A DNA stretch of 61,650 nt, taken from contig JAFSXU010000030.1 in NCBI GenBank assembly GCA_017443895.1, forward strand, positions 1 through 61,650, given 5' to 3'. Each line of letters starts with the position of its first letter. Position 1 is the stretch's first letter. Positions 54,826-61,650 of the stretch are shown in pieces. This stretch comes from Clostridia bacterium. GTDB taxonomy: Bacteria > Bacillota > Clostridia > UBA1381. The notes beneath the pieces were generated by a model that saw only the letters and a list, made by a program, of their open reading frames with translations, ran no database searches and was not told the origin of the DNA. The position numbers were made by a program, and so were the translations under genes.

Positions 54826-56424
54826 ATGGCAAAGAAAAAAGCTGACGAAACAATAAATTTAGACAATATTTTGTTCAAATGCCGTGATATATTGCGTAAT
54901 GCACGCAACTCAGGCTCTTTTTTTGAAAAGCGTGATATGATGCTCACTTTAGTATTTTTACGCTTTATTGGTGAAAAATTTGAACAAGGCGTAGAAAACC
55001 TTAGAAGAAGCCTTGAGGATAACGGTCTTGACATTAACGATCCGGATATAAGAATTGCATTTTTAGACGATCCCACTTTTAAGGATGGAACTCGTAATCT
55101 GCTTCCGGAAGCTCGTTGGTCAACAATTATAAACACACCTGCGCCGGAACTGAATGTTGCTCTTGACACAGCACTGCACAGCATAGCTGCAAATGACCAA
55201 GATTTAAAGGGCTGTTTTGTAGAGGGTACATTTACAACACGAAATCTGGCTCCGAACGATATAAAAAAACTTGTTGACGAAGTAAATAAAATCAGCCATA
55301 AGGCGTTTGGTGAAGAAAAAGATTTAATTGGCCATGTTTATGAATATTTCCTCAAAGAATTTGCCGTAAACGCAACTAAGGAAGAGGGTGAATTTTATAC
55401 CCCGCATGATGTTGTTGAACTGATTGCCACAATGATTGAGCCTTTTGACGGAACATTATATGATCCGTGCTGCGGCTCGGGCGGTATGTTTATACAAAGT
55501 GCAGATCTTGTTAAAGCAAAACGAGGCAATATAAGCCGTATAAATGTTTACGGTCAGGAAAAAGAAGCAGCAACATATCGACTTGCGAAAATGAATCTTG
55601 TATTACGGGGTATCAGTCATTATCTCGGTGAGATGAGTGATTCGACATTTACGCACGATCTTCATAGCGGAATAAGTTTTGATTATATCATGGCAAATCC
55701 CCCTTTCAATTTGAAGGGTTGGTATGACGAAAACTTAAAAAATGATCCCCGTTGGACAGATTATTCAACTCCTCCGGAAAGTAATGCAAATTATGCATGG
55801 ATTTTGCATATACTCTCTCATTTAAAAATAGACGGTGTTGCCGGATTTCTTCTTGCAAACGGTGCTTTAGGCGACAGCGATACTTTGGAAATCCGTAGCA
55901 AATTGATACAGAATGATAAAGTTGAGGCAATTATAATTCTTCCTCGTGAACTTTTTATTACAACCGACATCAGTGTAACACTTTGGATTTTAAATAATAA
56001 CAAAAAAGGTGGATTATATCACGAGAGAAATCTGCGAAACCGTGAAAATGAAATTCTTTTTATGGATCTCCGTACATGGACAAATAATCCTGTAAAGGGT
56101 GAGAGCAAAAAGAAAGTCCGTCTGGCTACCGAGCAAATTGAAAAAGCTGCCGACATTTATCATACATGGCAGAGTGAAGGGACAGACGGAGCTGATTACG
56201 CCATACCCGAGCTTTATAGAAGTGTCGGAATTGACGAAATTAAACAGCAGAATTGGAGCCTTGTCCCCAGTAAATATATAGAGTTTATCGACCATGATTT
56301 GGATATTGATTTTGAAAAAGAAATGAGCCGTATCCAAATGGAAATGCGAGATATTCTGGCACAGGAAAAAGCGTCTCAAAAAATGCTTGAAGATGCATTC
56401 AGGGGGATAGGCTATGGGATCTGA
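54826..56424 (+). CDS. hsdM: Type I restriction-modification methyltransferase subunit
   Basis: A 532-residue N6-adenine methyltransferase. ATG 54826 is preferred (9 bases from AGGAG); ATG 54820 is also possible. The N-terminal helical HsdM domain (~10-145) precedes the catalytic domain with motif I D-P-C-C-G-S-G-G-M-F (~214) and motif IV N-P-P-F-N (~290). With HsdS it methylates the target and with HsdR forms the nuclease complex. The 3' end overlaps hsdS by 11 bases. Confidence 0.95.
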   Translation: MAKKKADETINLDNILFKCRDILRNARNSGSFFEKRDMMLTLVFLRFIGEKFEQGVENLRRSLEDNGLDINDPDIRIAFLDDPTFKDGTRNLLPEARWSTIINTPAPELNVALDTALHSIAANDQDLKGCFVEGTFTTRNLAPNDIKKLVDEVNKISHKAFGEEKDLIGHVYEYFLKEFAVNATKEEGEFYTPHDVVELIATMIEPFDGTLYDPCCGSGGMFIQSADLVKAKRGNISRINVYGQEKEAATYRLAKMNLVLRGISHYLGEMSDSTFTHDLHSGISFDYIMANPPFNLKGWYDENLKNDPRWTDYSTPPESNANYAWILHILSHLKIDGVAGFLLANGALGDSDTLEIRSKLIQNDKVEAIIILPRELFITTDISVTLWILNNNKKGGLYHERNLRNRENEILFMDLRTWTNNPVKGESKKKVRLATEQIEKAADIYHTWQSEGTDGADYAIPELYRSVGIDEIKQQNWSLVPSKYIEFIDHDLDIDFEKEMSRIQMEMRDILAQEKASQKMLEDAFRGIGYGI

Positions 56425-57532
56425 ATATATAAGACTTGGTGACTTTATTGAACGCTCTACTATAAATAACAAAGATGAAAGATATGGGACAGATCTTATT
56501 GTCGGTGTTAATAACGAAGGTGTTTTTACGAGCCCTAAAGGTAATCCGGAAGGCGTAGATTTAAAACCATACAAAATTGTATATAACGGCGCATTTGTAT
56601 ATAATCCCTCTCGACTGGATTTGGGTTCTATTGCATACAGAACCGAGGGAACGTGTATTGTATCTCACCTTTATATCGTGTTTTATTTGAATGAACAGGG
56701 GAAAAAGAGAATAGACCCTCAATATCTATTTATGTATTTCAGACGGCAAGAATTTTATCGAGAAGTTCGATTTAGAAATTTTGGGAGTCAGCGACCGGAA
56801 TTTAATTTTAACGACATGAGTGATATTATTATGCCACTGCCGTCCATCTCCGTCCAGCAAAAATATGTAGATATATATAAAGCTATGGTAGCAAATCAGC
56901 AGAGCTATGAGCGTGGACTGGAAGATTTAAAGCTTGTTTGCGATGCATTTATTGAGGACTTACGAAGAAAAATGCCTTGTAAGAAAATAGGACAATACAT
57001 TAGGCAAAGCAATGTAAGAAACAGCGACAAATCAAATGATTTTGTTATGGGATTAAGTACCAAAAAAGAGTTTAGAGAAGCTCAAAGTCGAGTTAATCGT
57101 AATGAATTAGGTAATTATAAAATTGTGAATCCTTATGATATAGCTTTTGTTCCTACAACAGATACATGGAAGGTACTTGCATTCGCTATTAATAGATTTG
57201 ATAAACCCATAGTTGTGTCTCCAATATATGAGGTTTTTTCTGTTGATCAATCCAAGCTTCTGTCACAATATCTTGCAATGTGGCTATCTAGACAAGAATT
57301 TGACAGATATGCAAGATTTAATTCGTGGGGCTCTGCAAGAGAAAATTTTTCTTTTGATGATATGCAAAATGTTGATATTCCAATCCCTGAAGTAGAAAAT
57401 CAAAAATCTATTGTAGATATATATAATGCATATATTGCAAGGAAAAAAATAAATGAAAAAATGAAATCTCAAATCAAAGACATATGCCCCATTTTGATTA
57501 AGGGCTCGTTGGAGGAAGGAGGACAACAATAA
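56414..57532 (+). CDS. hsdS: Type I restriction-modification specificity subunit
   Basis: A 372-residue target-recognition subunit with two recognition domains. They are separated by similar helical segments, Q-K-Y-V-D-I-Y-K-A-M-V-A (~155) and Q-K-S-I-V-D-I-Y-N-A-Y-I (~335). Each recognition domain ends in a matching block (F-G-S-Q-R-P-E-F-N-F-N-D-M and W-G-S-A-R-E-N-F-S-F-D-D-M). This implies a bipartite DNA target whose sequence cannot be read here. Full length; no second hsdS or inverted repeat suggests phase variation. The gene looks more AT-rich than hsdM. Confidence 0.92.
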   Translation: MGSEYIRLGDFIERSTINNKDERYGTDLIVGVNNEGVFTSPKGNPEGVDLKPYKIVYNGAFVYNPSRLDLGSIAYRTEGTCIVSHLYIVFYLNEQGKKRIDPQYLFMYFRRQEFYREVRFRNFGSQRPEFNFNDMSDIIMPLPSISVQQKYVDIYKAMVANQQSYERGLEDLKLVCDAFIEDLRRKMPCKKIGQYIRQSNVRNSDKSNDFVMGLSTKKEFREAQSRVNRNELGNYKIVNPYDIAFVPTTDTWKVLAFAINRFDKPIVVSPIYEVFSVDQSKLLSQYLAMWLSRQEFDRYARFNSWGSARENFSFDDMQNVDIPIPEVENQKSIVDIYNAYIARKKINEKMKSQIKDICPILIKGSLEEGGQQ

Positions 57533-57534
57533 TA

Positions 57535-60500
57535 ATGCCAAAACTTCAAAACTATAACGGTCATTTTTGTGAATATGAATATGAAGAGGTCTTTCTCTCG
57601 TTTTTAGAAAATGAGGGTTGGCAGTATTTGCAAGGAAAAAATATTTTACGGGATTCTCAAAGAGATGTCTTAATTAAAGACGATATGGAACGGTTTTTGA
57701 GTAAGACGAATCATGAATTGACTGTGAACGAAATCAGACGGATTGTAGATACTGTAAGGCTTGTAGGAGCGGAAAGCAACTTTGCGACGCTTCACAAGGT
57801 GTATAGTTGGATGGTAAACGGTATTCAGTTTACACCTAAAAGCGGTATTGCCAAAATGGTCTCTCTGATTGATTTTGACACGCCTAAAAATAATATTTTC
57901 CGCGTTGTAAATCAATTAACTATTGAATATACAGTTGACGGTCAAACAGAAAACAGAAGACCCGATGTTCTTTTATATGTCAACGGTCTTCCACTATGTA
58001 TAATTGAGCTCAAAAATCCGGCAGATGCAAAGGCAACCATATATGACGCTTGGGAGCAGATTTACATCAGGTATTGGCGTGATATACCGCATTTATTGCA
58101 TTACTGTCCTTTGGCGTGCATTTCCGATGGAGTGAAAACAAGGCTTGGTACCGTTCGTACACCTTATGAACACTTTTATGCATGGCGCCGTGTAAACGAT
58201 GCCGATAAAATATCCACGCTCCCGTTTGATGAGTTGCAAACTATGATAAAGGGTGTATATAGTCCCGCAAGATTTCTTGAAATATTCAGAGATTATATAT
58301 ATTTTCAGGACAGCGAATATGACAGCAAGGAATTTGAAATTGTATGCCGTTATCCGCAGTTTTTTGCTGCTCGGCTTTTAAAACAAAGCATTATTCAATC
58401 GATAGAAGAGAAGAGTGGTAAGGGCGGAACATATTTCGGTGCAACAGGTTGCGGAAAGACATATACAATGGCTTTTCTTGCTCGTCAACTTGCTTTGCGA
58501 TGCAAAAATGTACCCGGATTTGGTTCTCCGACCATTATAATGATAGTTGACAGAGAAGAATTGCAAAAACAAGGGGCAAAGCTATTCACAAAAAGTAAAG
58601 AATTTTTAAATCTTGGCGAAGTCAGCGTTGTACCAACTCGGAATGCACTCAGAGAAGAGCTTGGTGCCAGAGAGAGCGGAGGTTTTTATATCTGTACAAT
58701 ACAAAAGTTCTGCGACCGAGCAGATGATAAAATCGGTTTAATAAACGGTCGTGCAAATATTATTTGTTTTTCAGATGAAGCACACAGAACACAGCTTGAA
58801 CGATCAAAAAGAATTCAGTTCAGTGAAGATGCTGACAAGAATATGAAAGCATTAGTTTCAAAGCCGTATGCTATTGTTCTAAAAGAGGCTTTTCCTCATG
58901 CTACATTTGTCGGTTTTACGGGAACGCCGATTGCCGAAACTTATCAGACATTCGGTGATGAAATTGACCGCTACACTATGGATCAAGCTGTTGCAGACGG
59001 CATAACTGTGCCTATCAAGTATCACCCCCGTATTGCAAAAGTTTTGCTTGATGAGGAAAAGGTTAAGCAAATTGAAGATTACTACAGGGATTGTTATGAT
59101 GAGGGCGCAACAGCAGAGGATATAGCTGCAAGTAAAAGGGCTATGAGTTCAATGGAGATTATTTTGAGTGAGCCTTCACGACTTGAGCGTTTGGCTGTCG
59201 ATATTCATGACCACTTTGTTGCAGCTCGTGCCAATGAACCTGACAGAGTTCAAAAAGCAATGATAGTTTGCTCAAGCAGGACTATTGCCTATGACTTATT
59301 AACAAAATTCAAAAATAAATATCCTGAATGGTTTGAGGAAAAGAAAGCCCCCGACGGAGCTAAAGTTTCACCTGATGAACTAAAAGCATTGAAGCCTATG
59401 CCTTTTATTGCAATGGTTTCAAGTGTCAGCAGTAATGATAAGACTGAAATGTATAATTACTTAGGTGGAGTGAAAAACGACAAGCGTTCGGCAGAACTTG
59501 ATGCGGCGTTTAAACAGGATAAATCCAACTTTAGCATAGCCATTGTTGTCGATATGTGGATAACCGGCTTTGATGTGCCAACTCTCACATACCTATATAA
59601 CGACAAACCATTGCAAAAACATCTGCTTATCCAAACAATAAGCCGTGTAAACCGAAAGTATCCGGGCAAGGAATATGGTCTTATTATTGATTACATAGGA
59701 ATTCGAGACAATATGCGAGAAGCAATGAAAATATACGGTGGTGATAATTCCGTTGCGCCTTCGCCCGACGATGTTGAACAGGCAACAAGTGTGTTTAGAG
59801 AAGAGCTTGAAATTCTTAAAGGCTATCTAAGTGAATTTGACTTGTCTTCGTTTATAGATCCAAATACTGCCCCTGAAAAGCGCTATATACTTTTAGACGA
59901 GGCAGCAAGCTTTGTCTTTAACTCAACAAAGCAGTTACACATGCAAGCAGATGGTGGGAAAAGGGTAGACACAGTAACTTTTAGGACTTATTTTCTAAGA
60001 ACAGTAAAATTTATGCGTGCGGCTTATGATATTTGTCAACCTTCAGGCGAGCTCGGAGAAGAAGAATCTGCACTCGCACAGTGCTTTATGGCAATAGCCG
60101 GCTTTGTCCGCAAAATGAGCGGAACTGAAATTGAGGTTGATACAGAAACCATGAACCGCCGTGTGGAAAAAATGGTTCAAGAGGCACTAAGATATAACAA
60201 AGTTGAAAGCATACTCGAGAATGGCGAGCAGGAAGACATATTTAGCCCTGAATATTTTGAAAAATTATCTGATGTTAAAATGCCTGCTTCAAAATTAGAG
60301 TTGCTGGTAAAAATGCTCCGTAAGTCAATTAAGGAATACGGAAAAACAAATAAAATGGCAGCAAAAAAATTCCAAGAGATGCTTGAAGAAACAATAGAAC
60401 AATATCATGAAAGGCGTAAGCATTTAACCGCAGAGGAAGCCGGAGCGACACAAGAGTATACATCTGAAGTAATTATCAAAAATGCAACTAAGCAGGCATT

Positions 60501-60867
60501 GCAAATCCTCAGAGAAATGAACGCTGACAGGGAAAGCTTTCGTAAAATAGGACTTACCTTTGAAGAAAAAGCGTTTTATGATATTTTGACTTCTTTGCGT
60601 GATGAATATGATTTTGAATACGGCGAAGATAAAATTGTAAACGGTGTCACGATCAATGAAAAATGTAAGTCTCTTGCAAAAAAAATAAAAGAAATAATAG
60701 ATACAAAATCATCTTTTGCCGATTGGCTTAATAATCAGTTAGTAAGAGATGAACTTAAATTTGATATTAAAATCTGCCTTGTTAAAAATGGCTATCCGCC
60801 ACAGTATAGTCCGGATGTTTTTCGCAAAGTCATGGAACAGGTTGAAAATTTTGAGGAGAATAATTGA
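57535..60867 (+). CDS. hsdR: Type I restriction endonuclease/translocase subunit
   Basis: A 1110-residue motor-nuclease. The N-terminal PD-(D/E)xK nuclease is seen as R-P-D-V-L-L-Y with C-I-I-E-L-K (~141-160). The helicase follows, with Walker A G-A-T-G-C-G-K-T (~301), D-E-A-H-R-T motif II (~415), F-T-G-T-P and S-R-V-N-R-K late motifs. The C-terminal helical part binds HsdM. It starts 2 bases after the hsdS stop, behind GGAGGA. All parts appear intact, so the system is probably active. Confidence 0.95.
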   Translation: MPKLQNYNGHFCEYEYEEVFLSFLENEGWQYLQGKNILRDSQRDVLIKDDMERFLSKTNHELTVNEIRRIVDTVRLVGAESNFATLHKVYSWMVNGIQFTPKSGIAKMVSLIDFDTPKNNIFRVVNQLTIEYTVDGQTENRRPDVLLYVNGLPLCIIELKNPADAKATIYDAWEQIYIRYWRDIPHLLHYCPLACISDGVKTRLGTVRTPYEHFYAWRRVNDADKISTLPFDELQTMIKGVYSPARFLEIFRDYIYFQDSEYDSKEFEIVCRYPQFFAARLLKQSIIQSIEEKSGKGGTYFGATGCGKTYTMAFLARQLALRCKNVPGFGSPTIIMIVDREELQKQGAKLFTKSKEFLNLGEVSVVPTRNALREELGARESGGFYICTIQKFCDRADDKIGLINGRANIICFSDEAHRTQLERSKRIQFSEDADKNMKALVSKPYAIVLKEAFPHATFVGFTGTPIAETYQTFGDEIDRYTMDQAVADGITVPIKYHPRIAKVLLDEEKVKQIEDYYRDCYDEGATAEDIAASKRAMSSMEIILSEPSRLERLAVDIHDHFVAARANEPDRVQKAMIVCSSRTIAYDLLTKFKNKYPEWFEEKKAPDGAKVSPDELKALKPMPFIAMVSSVSSNDKTEMYNYLGGVKNDKRSAELDAAFKQDKSNFSIAIVVDMWITGFDVPTLTYLYNDKPLQKHLLIQTISRVNRKYPGKEYGLIIDYIGIRDNMREAMKIYGGDNSVAPSPDDVEQATSVFREELEILKGYLSEFDLSSFIDPNTAPEKRYILLDEAASFVFNSTKQLHMQADGGKRVDTVTFRTYFLRTVKFMRAAYDICQPSGELGEEESALAQCFMAIAGFVRKMSGTEIEVDTETMNRRVEKMVQEALRYNKVESILENGEQEDIFSPEYFEKLSDVKMPASKLELLVKMLRKSIKEYGKTNKMAAKKFQEMLEETIEQYHERRKHLTAEEAGATQEYTSEVIIKNATKQALQILREMNADRESFRKIGLTFEEKAFYDILTSLRDEYDFEYGEDKIVNGVTINEKCKSLAKKIKEIIDTKSSFADWLNNQLVRDELKFDIKICLVKNGYPPQYSPDVFRKVMEQVENFEENN

Positions 60868-60969
60868 TTTATCTTAAATAAATGATAATATGATAAACAA
60901 TTATAATAATGTACTGAATTGCTACTGTGCTTTTATTAATTTTGCCGGAAGGCTGATATCACCTGCAGT

Positions 60970-61178
60970 AAAACGGTTACAGGGTGAAATAAAACGATAA
61001 CCTGCAAGAAAACGGTTAGATTTGATAAAAACATCAAAAACCAATAAATACCGCTCTGATTTTTCATATCAGGGCGGTATGTTTGTGTGTGCAAAACTCT
61101 GAAAATGGCTTAAAATAAGGCTTTTTGAGGCTAAAAAAAGAACACTAACTTTTTATCAAAATTAGTGTTCTTATATGG
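60970..61178. repeat. 209-base hairpin repeat, copy 2
   Basis: The direct-repeat partner of 8402-8610, equal in length. Hairpin I: 61048-61060 with 61068-61080. Hairpin II: 61140-61148 with 61162-61170. In hairpin II one stem pair has changed on both sides (G-C in copy 1, A-T here). In hairpin I a G-T pair of copy 1 is a G-C pair here. The preceding 60868-60969 holds no gene. The repeat abuts a tRNA 3' fragment. Confidence 0.8.
61133..61170 (-). terminator. Rho-independent terminator within repeat copy 2
   Basis: On the minus strand GAACACTAA pairs with TTAGTGTTC and is followed by seven T. It lies directly downstream of the minus-strand tRNA fragment at 61176-61217, as expected for an original tRNA terminator. 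Confidence 0.7.
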
Positions 61179-61217
61179 TTGCGGAGGAAGGACTTGAACC
61201 TGTGACCTTCGGGTTAT
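61176..61217 (-). pseudogene. 3' part of a Met-type tRNA (fragment A)
   Basis: The minus strand reads ATAACCCGAAGGTC, then the T-arm ACAGGTTCAAGTCC and acceptor strand CCTCCGCAACCA with encoded CCA. These match the anticodon-loop 3' side, variable loop, T-arm and acceptor of bacterial tRNA-Met. Upstream of the anticodon the sequence diverges and no matching 5' acceptor strand (TGCGGAGG) is seen nearby. It is a fragment, not a complete tRNA. Confidence 0.65.
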
Positions 61218-61403
61218 CACTTCGTGCCGCCTTGCTGTAAGCAAAAAATTATCACACATAAAGTGTTCAATTTTTTGACAGCTGCGGAACTCGACACACG
61301 CCTTCATCTGCCACAGGCAGCGGCGTGTATCTCGCCCCAACGAGCTACGCTCGCCAAACTCATAACCCGAAAGTACAATAGTTAAGCTATTTCTGTAAAC
61401 ATT
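61218..61403. other. Structured spacer between the tRNA fragments
   Basis: No protein gene is supported. A bulged hairpin pairs ACACGCC...CTGCC with GGCAG-C-GGCGTGT (about 61295-61328). A CTCATAACCCGAAAG word at 61359-61373 on the plus strand resembles a tRNA-Met anticodon arm in the opposite orientation. The minus-strand frame across here ends in residues typical of translated tRNA, so it is not a real protein. Confidence 0.45.
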
Positions 61404-61433
61404 AAAAAAATAGCCGTGGTAACCCACAGCTAT
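61404..61433 (-). terminator. Terminator downstream of tRNA fragment B
   Basis: On the minus strand ATAGCTGTGG (61433-61424) pairs with CCACGGCTAT (61419-61410) around four bases, with one G-T pair, and is followed by a T-run to 61404. Confidence 0.7.
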
Positions 61434-61441
61434 CTTTTTAA

Positions 61442-61471
61442 TGGTTGCGGAGGAAGGACTTGAACCTGTGA
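61442..61471 (-). pseudogene. 3' end of the same tRNA (fragment B)
   Basis: Thirty bases identical to the end of fragment A: T-arm, acceptor strand and CCA. Similarity stops at the base of the T-arm and AT-rich sequence follows. The second copy of a tRNA 3' end within 300 bases resembles an integration (att) duplicate or a tandem-tRNA deletion product. Confidence 0.6.
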
Positions 61472-61510
61472 GAAAATAGCCTACCTTTCTAACAAGGGAT
61501 AAAAAAACAG

Positions 61511-61650
61511 GCTCTTTGTCAACAATTGGGGTGAAATAAAATGGGATTGGTGCGGCAGCTTATGCTGCCGCATTAGTTTTTGCTTTTTCACTTTTGTATC
61601 TGAACATATTTAATATGCGTTTTCTAAATCGTTCAAAATTGCGATATCCG
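61511..61650 (-). mobile_element. End of an ISL3-like insertion sequence (continues beyond window)
   Basis: GGCTCTTTGTCAA at 61511-61523 looks like an ISL3-family terminal inverted repeat, placed just outside the stop of a minus-strand transposase frame. The other end, the direct target repeat and the rest of the transposase lie outside the window, so the family call rests on this tip and the encoded C-terminus. Confidence 0.5.
61560..61650 (-). CDS. Transposase C-terminus (ISL3-like), partial
   Basis: The minus-strand frame gives 29 residues, G-Y-R-N-F-E-R-F-R-K-R-I-L-N-M-F followed by a basic tail and three alanines before TAA. The G-Y/F-R-N-F-x-x-F-R-x-R-I signature is typical of the end of ISL3 DDE transposases. 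TGCGGCAGC/GCTGCCGCA around the stop forms a hairpin that could end plus-strand transcription (T-runs follow on that strand). The N-terminal catalytic part is outside the window. Confidence 0.6.
   Translation of the reverse strand, partial: GYRNFERFRKRILNMFRYKSEKAKTNAAA

Noticed and set aside
56014-56574. 186-codon minus-strand open frame over the hsdM/hsdS junction
   Set aside because: Antisense to two certain genes and without a start signal or recognisable product. The 178-codon frame at 46743-47279 was dropped for the same reason.
56414-57532. Phase-variable hsdS
   Set aside because: There is a single hsdS with no flanking inverted partial copy and no recombinase gene in the window.
61131-61427. 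98-codon minus-strand open frame
   Set aside because: Its end reads through tRNA T-arm and terminator sequence (R-S-Q-V-Q-V-L-P-P-Q-P), a classic false protein. The frame at 8448-8726 over repeat copy 1 is similar.
1-61650. CRISPR array
   Set aside because: No series of regularly spaced identical repeats was found. The repeated sequences seen are protein-module duplications, one dispersed 209-base pair and isolated hairpins.

Overview
The window looks like a chromosomal segment of a Gram-positive, moderately AT-rich anaerobe of the Clostridia, probably a gut or rumen plant-glycan degrader. The evidence is AAGGAGG-type ribosome binding sites, S-layer homology (SLH) proteins, LplB/YtcP-type oligosaccharide permeases, four AraC-type regulators and many clostridial carbohydrate-active enzymes. 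A pectin specialist resembling Monoglobus is one possibility, but this is inference only.

Layout. (1) 1-7347: tail of an AraC regulator, a DUF4886 SGNH-like protein, L-fucose isomerase, a GH13 enzyme, a GH36 enzyme, L-fucose mutarotase and a small PQ-loop/SemiSWEET-like membrane protein. (2) 7365-9710: a decay zone with the N-terminal stub of a GH2 gene joined to a frameshifted GH39 remnant, a hairpin-rich repeat and a frameshifted IstB-type ATPase. (3) 9711-16300: a divergent PocR/AraC regulator facing a sugar isomerase, FGGY kinase, DUF4432 epimerase-like protein and class II aldolase, then another AraC gene and a terminator. (4) 16429-19288: an ADP-ribosylglycohydrolase-family protein and a GH1 enzyme. 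(5) 19419-54392: a very long, mostly co-directional block that starts at a good promoter and ends at a strong terminator. It holds two ABC permeases, two SLH proteins, two large secreted heparinase II/III-type lyases, three secreted multi-module binding proteins, a 54-residue small protein, the matching solute-binding lipoprotein, and cytoplasmic enzymes (GH105, FAD oxidoreductase, two GH127-type, GH36, GH31) plus an internal AraC gene. (6) 54513-60867: a type I restriction-modification operon with its own promoter. (7) 60868-61650: a second copy of the hairpin repeat, two 3' fragments of a Met-type tRNA, terminators, and the end of an ISL3-like transposase running off the window.

How it fits together. 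The lyases would cut an acidic polysaccharide outside the cell, and the SLH and multi-module proteins would hold the enzymes and glycan at the wall. The lipoprotein and permeases would import unsaturated oligosaccharides, which GH105, GH127, GH36, GH31 and GH1 would trim inside. The isomerase/kinase/aldolase sets would feed released (deoxy)sugars into glycolysis. No ATP-binding ABC subunit is present, so a shared MsmX-like ATPase elsewhere is likely. The polysaccharide itself cannot be named from sequence. Arabinose-, galactose- and uronate-bearing plant glycans fit the enzyme set best.

The strongest candidate for something undescribed is the surface apparatus at 21-41 kb. A ~210-residue module with two invariant cysteines occurs four times in three neighbouring secreted proteins, once fused to a lyase. 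It comes with a companion ~75-residue module, a shared C-terminal module, and a small conserved-looking peptide gene.
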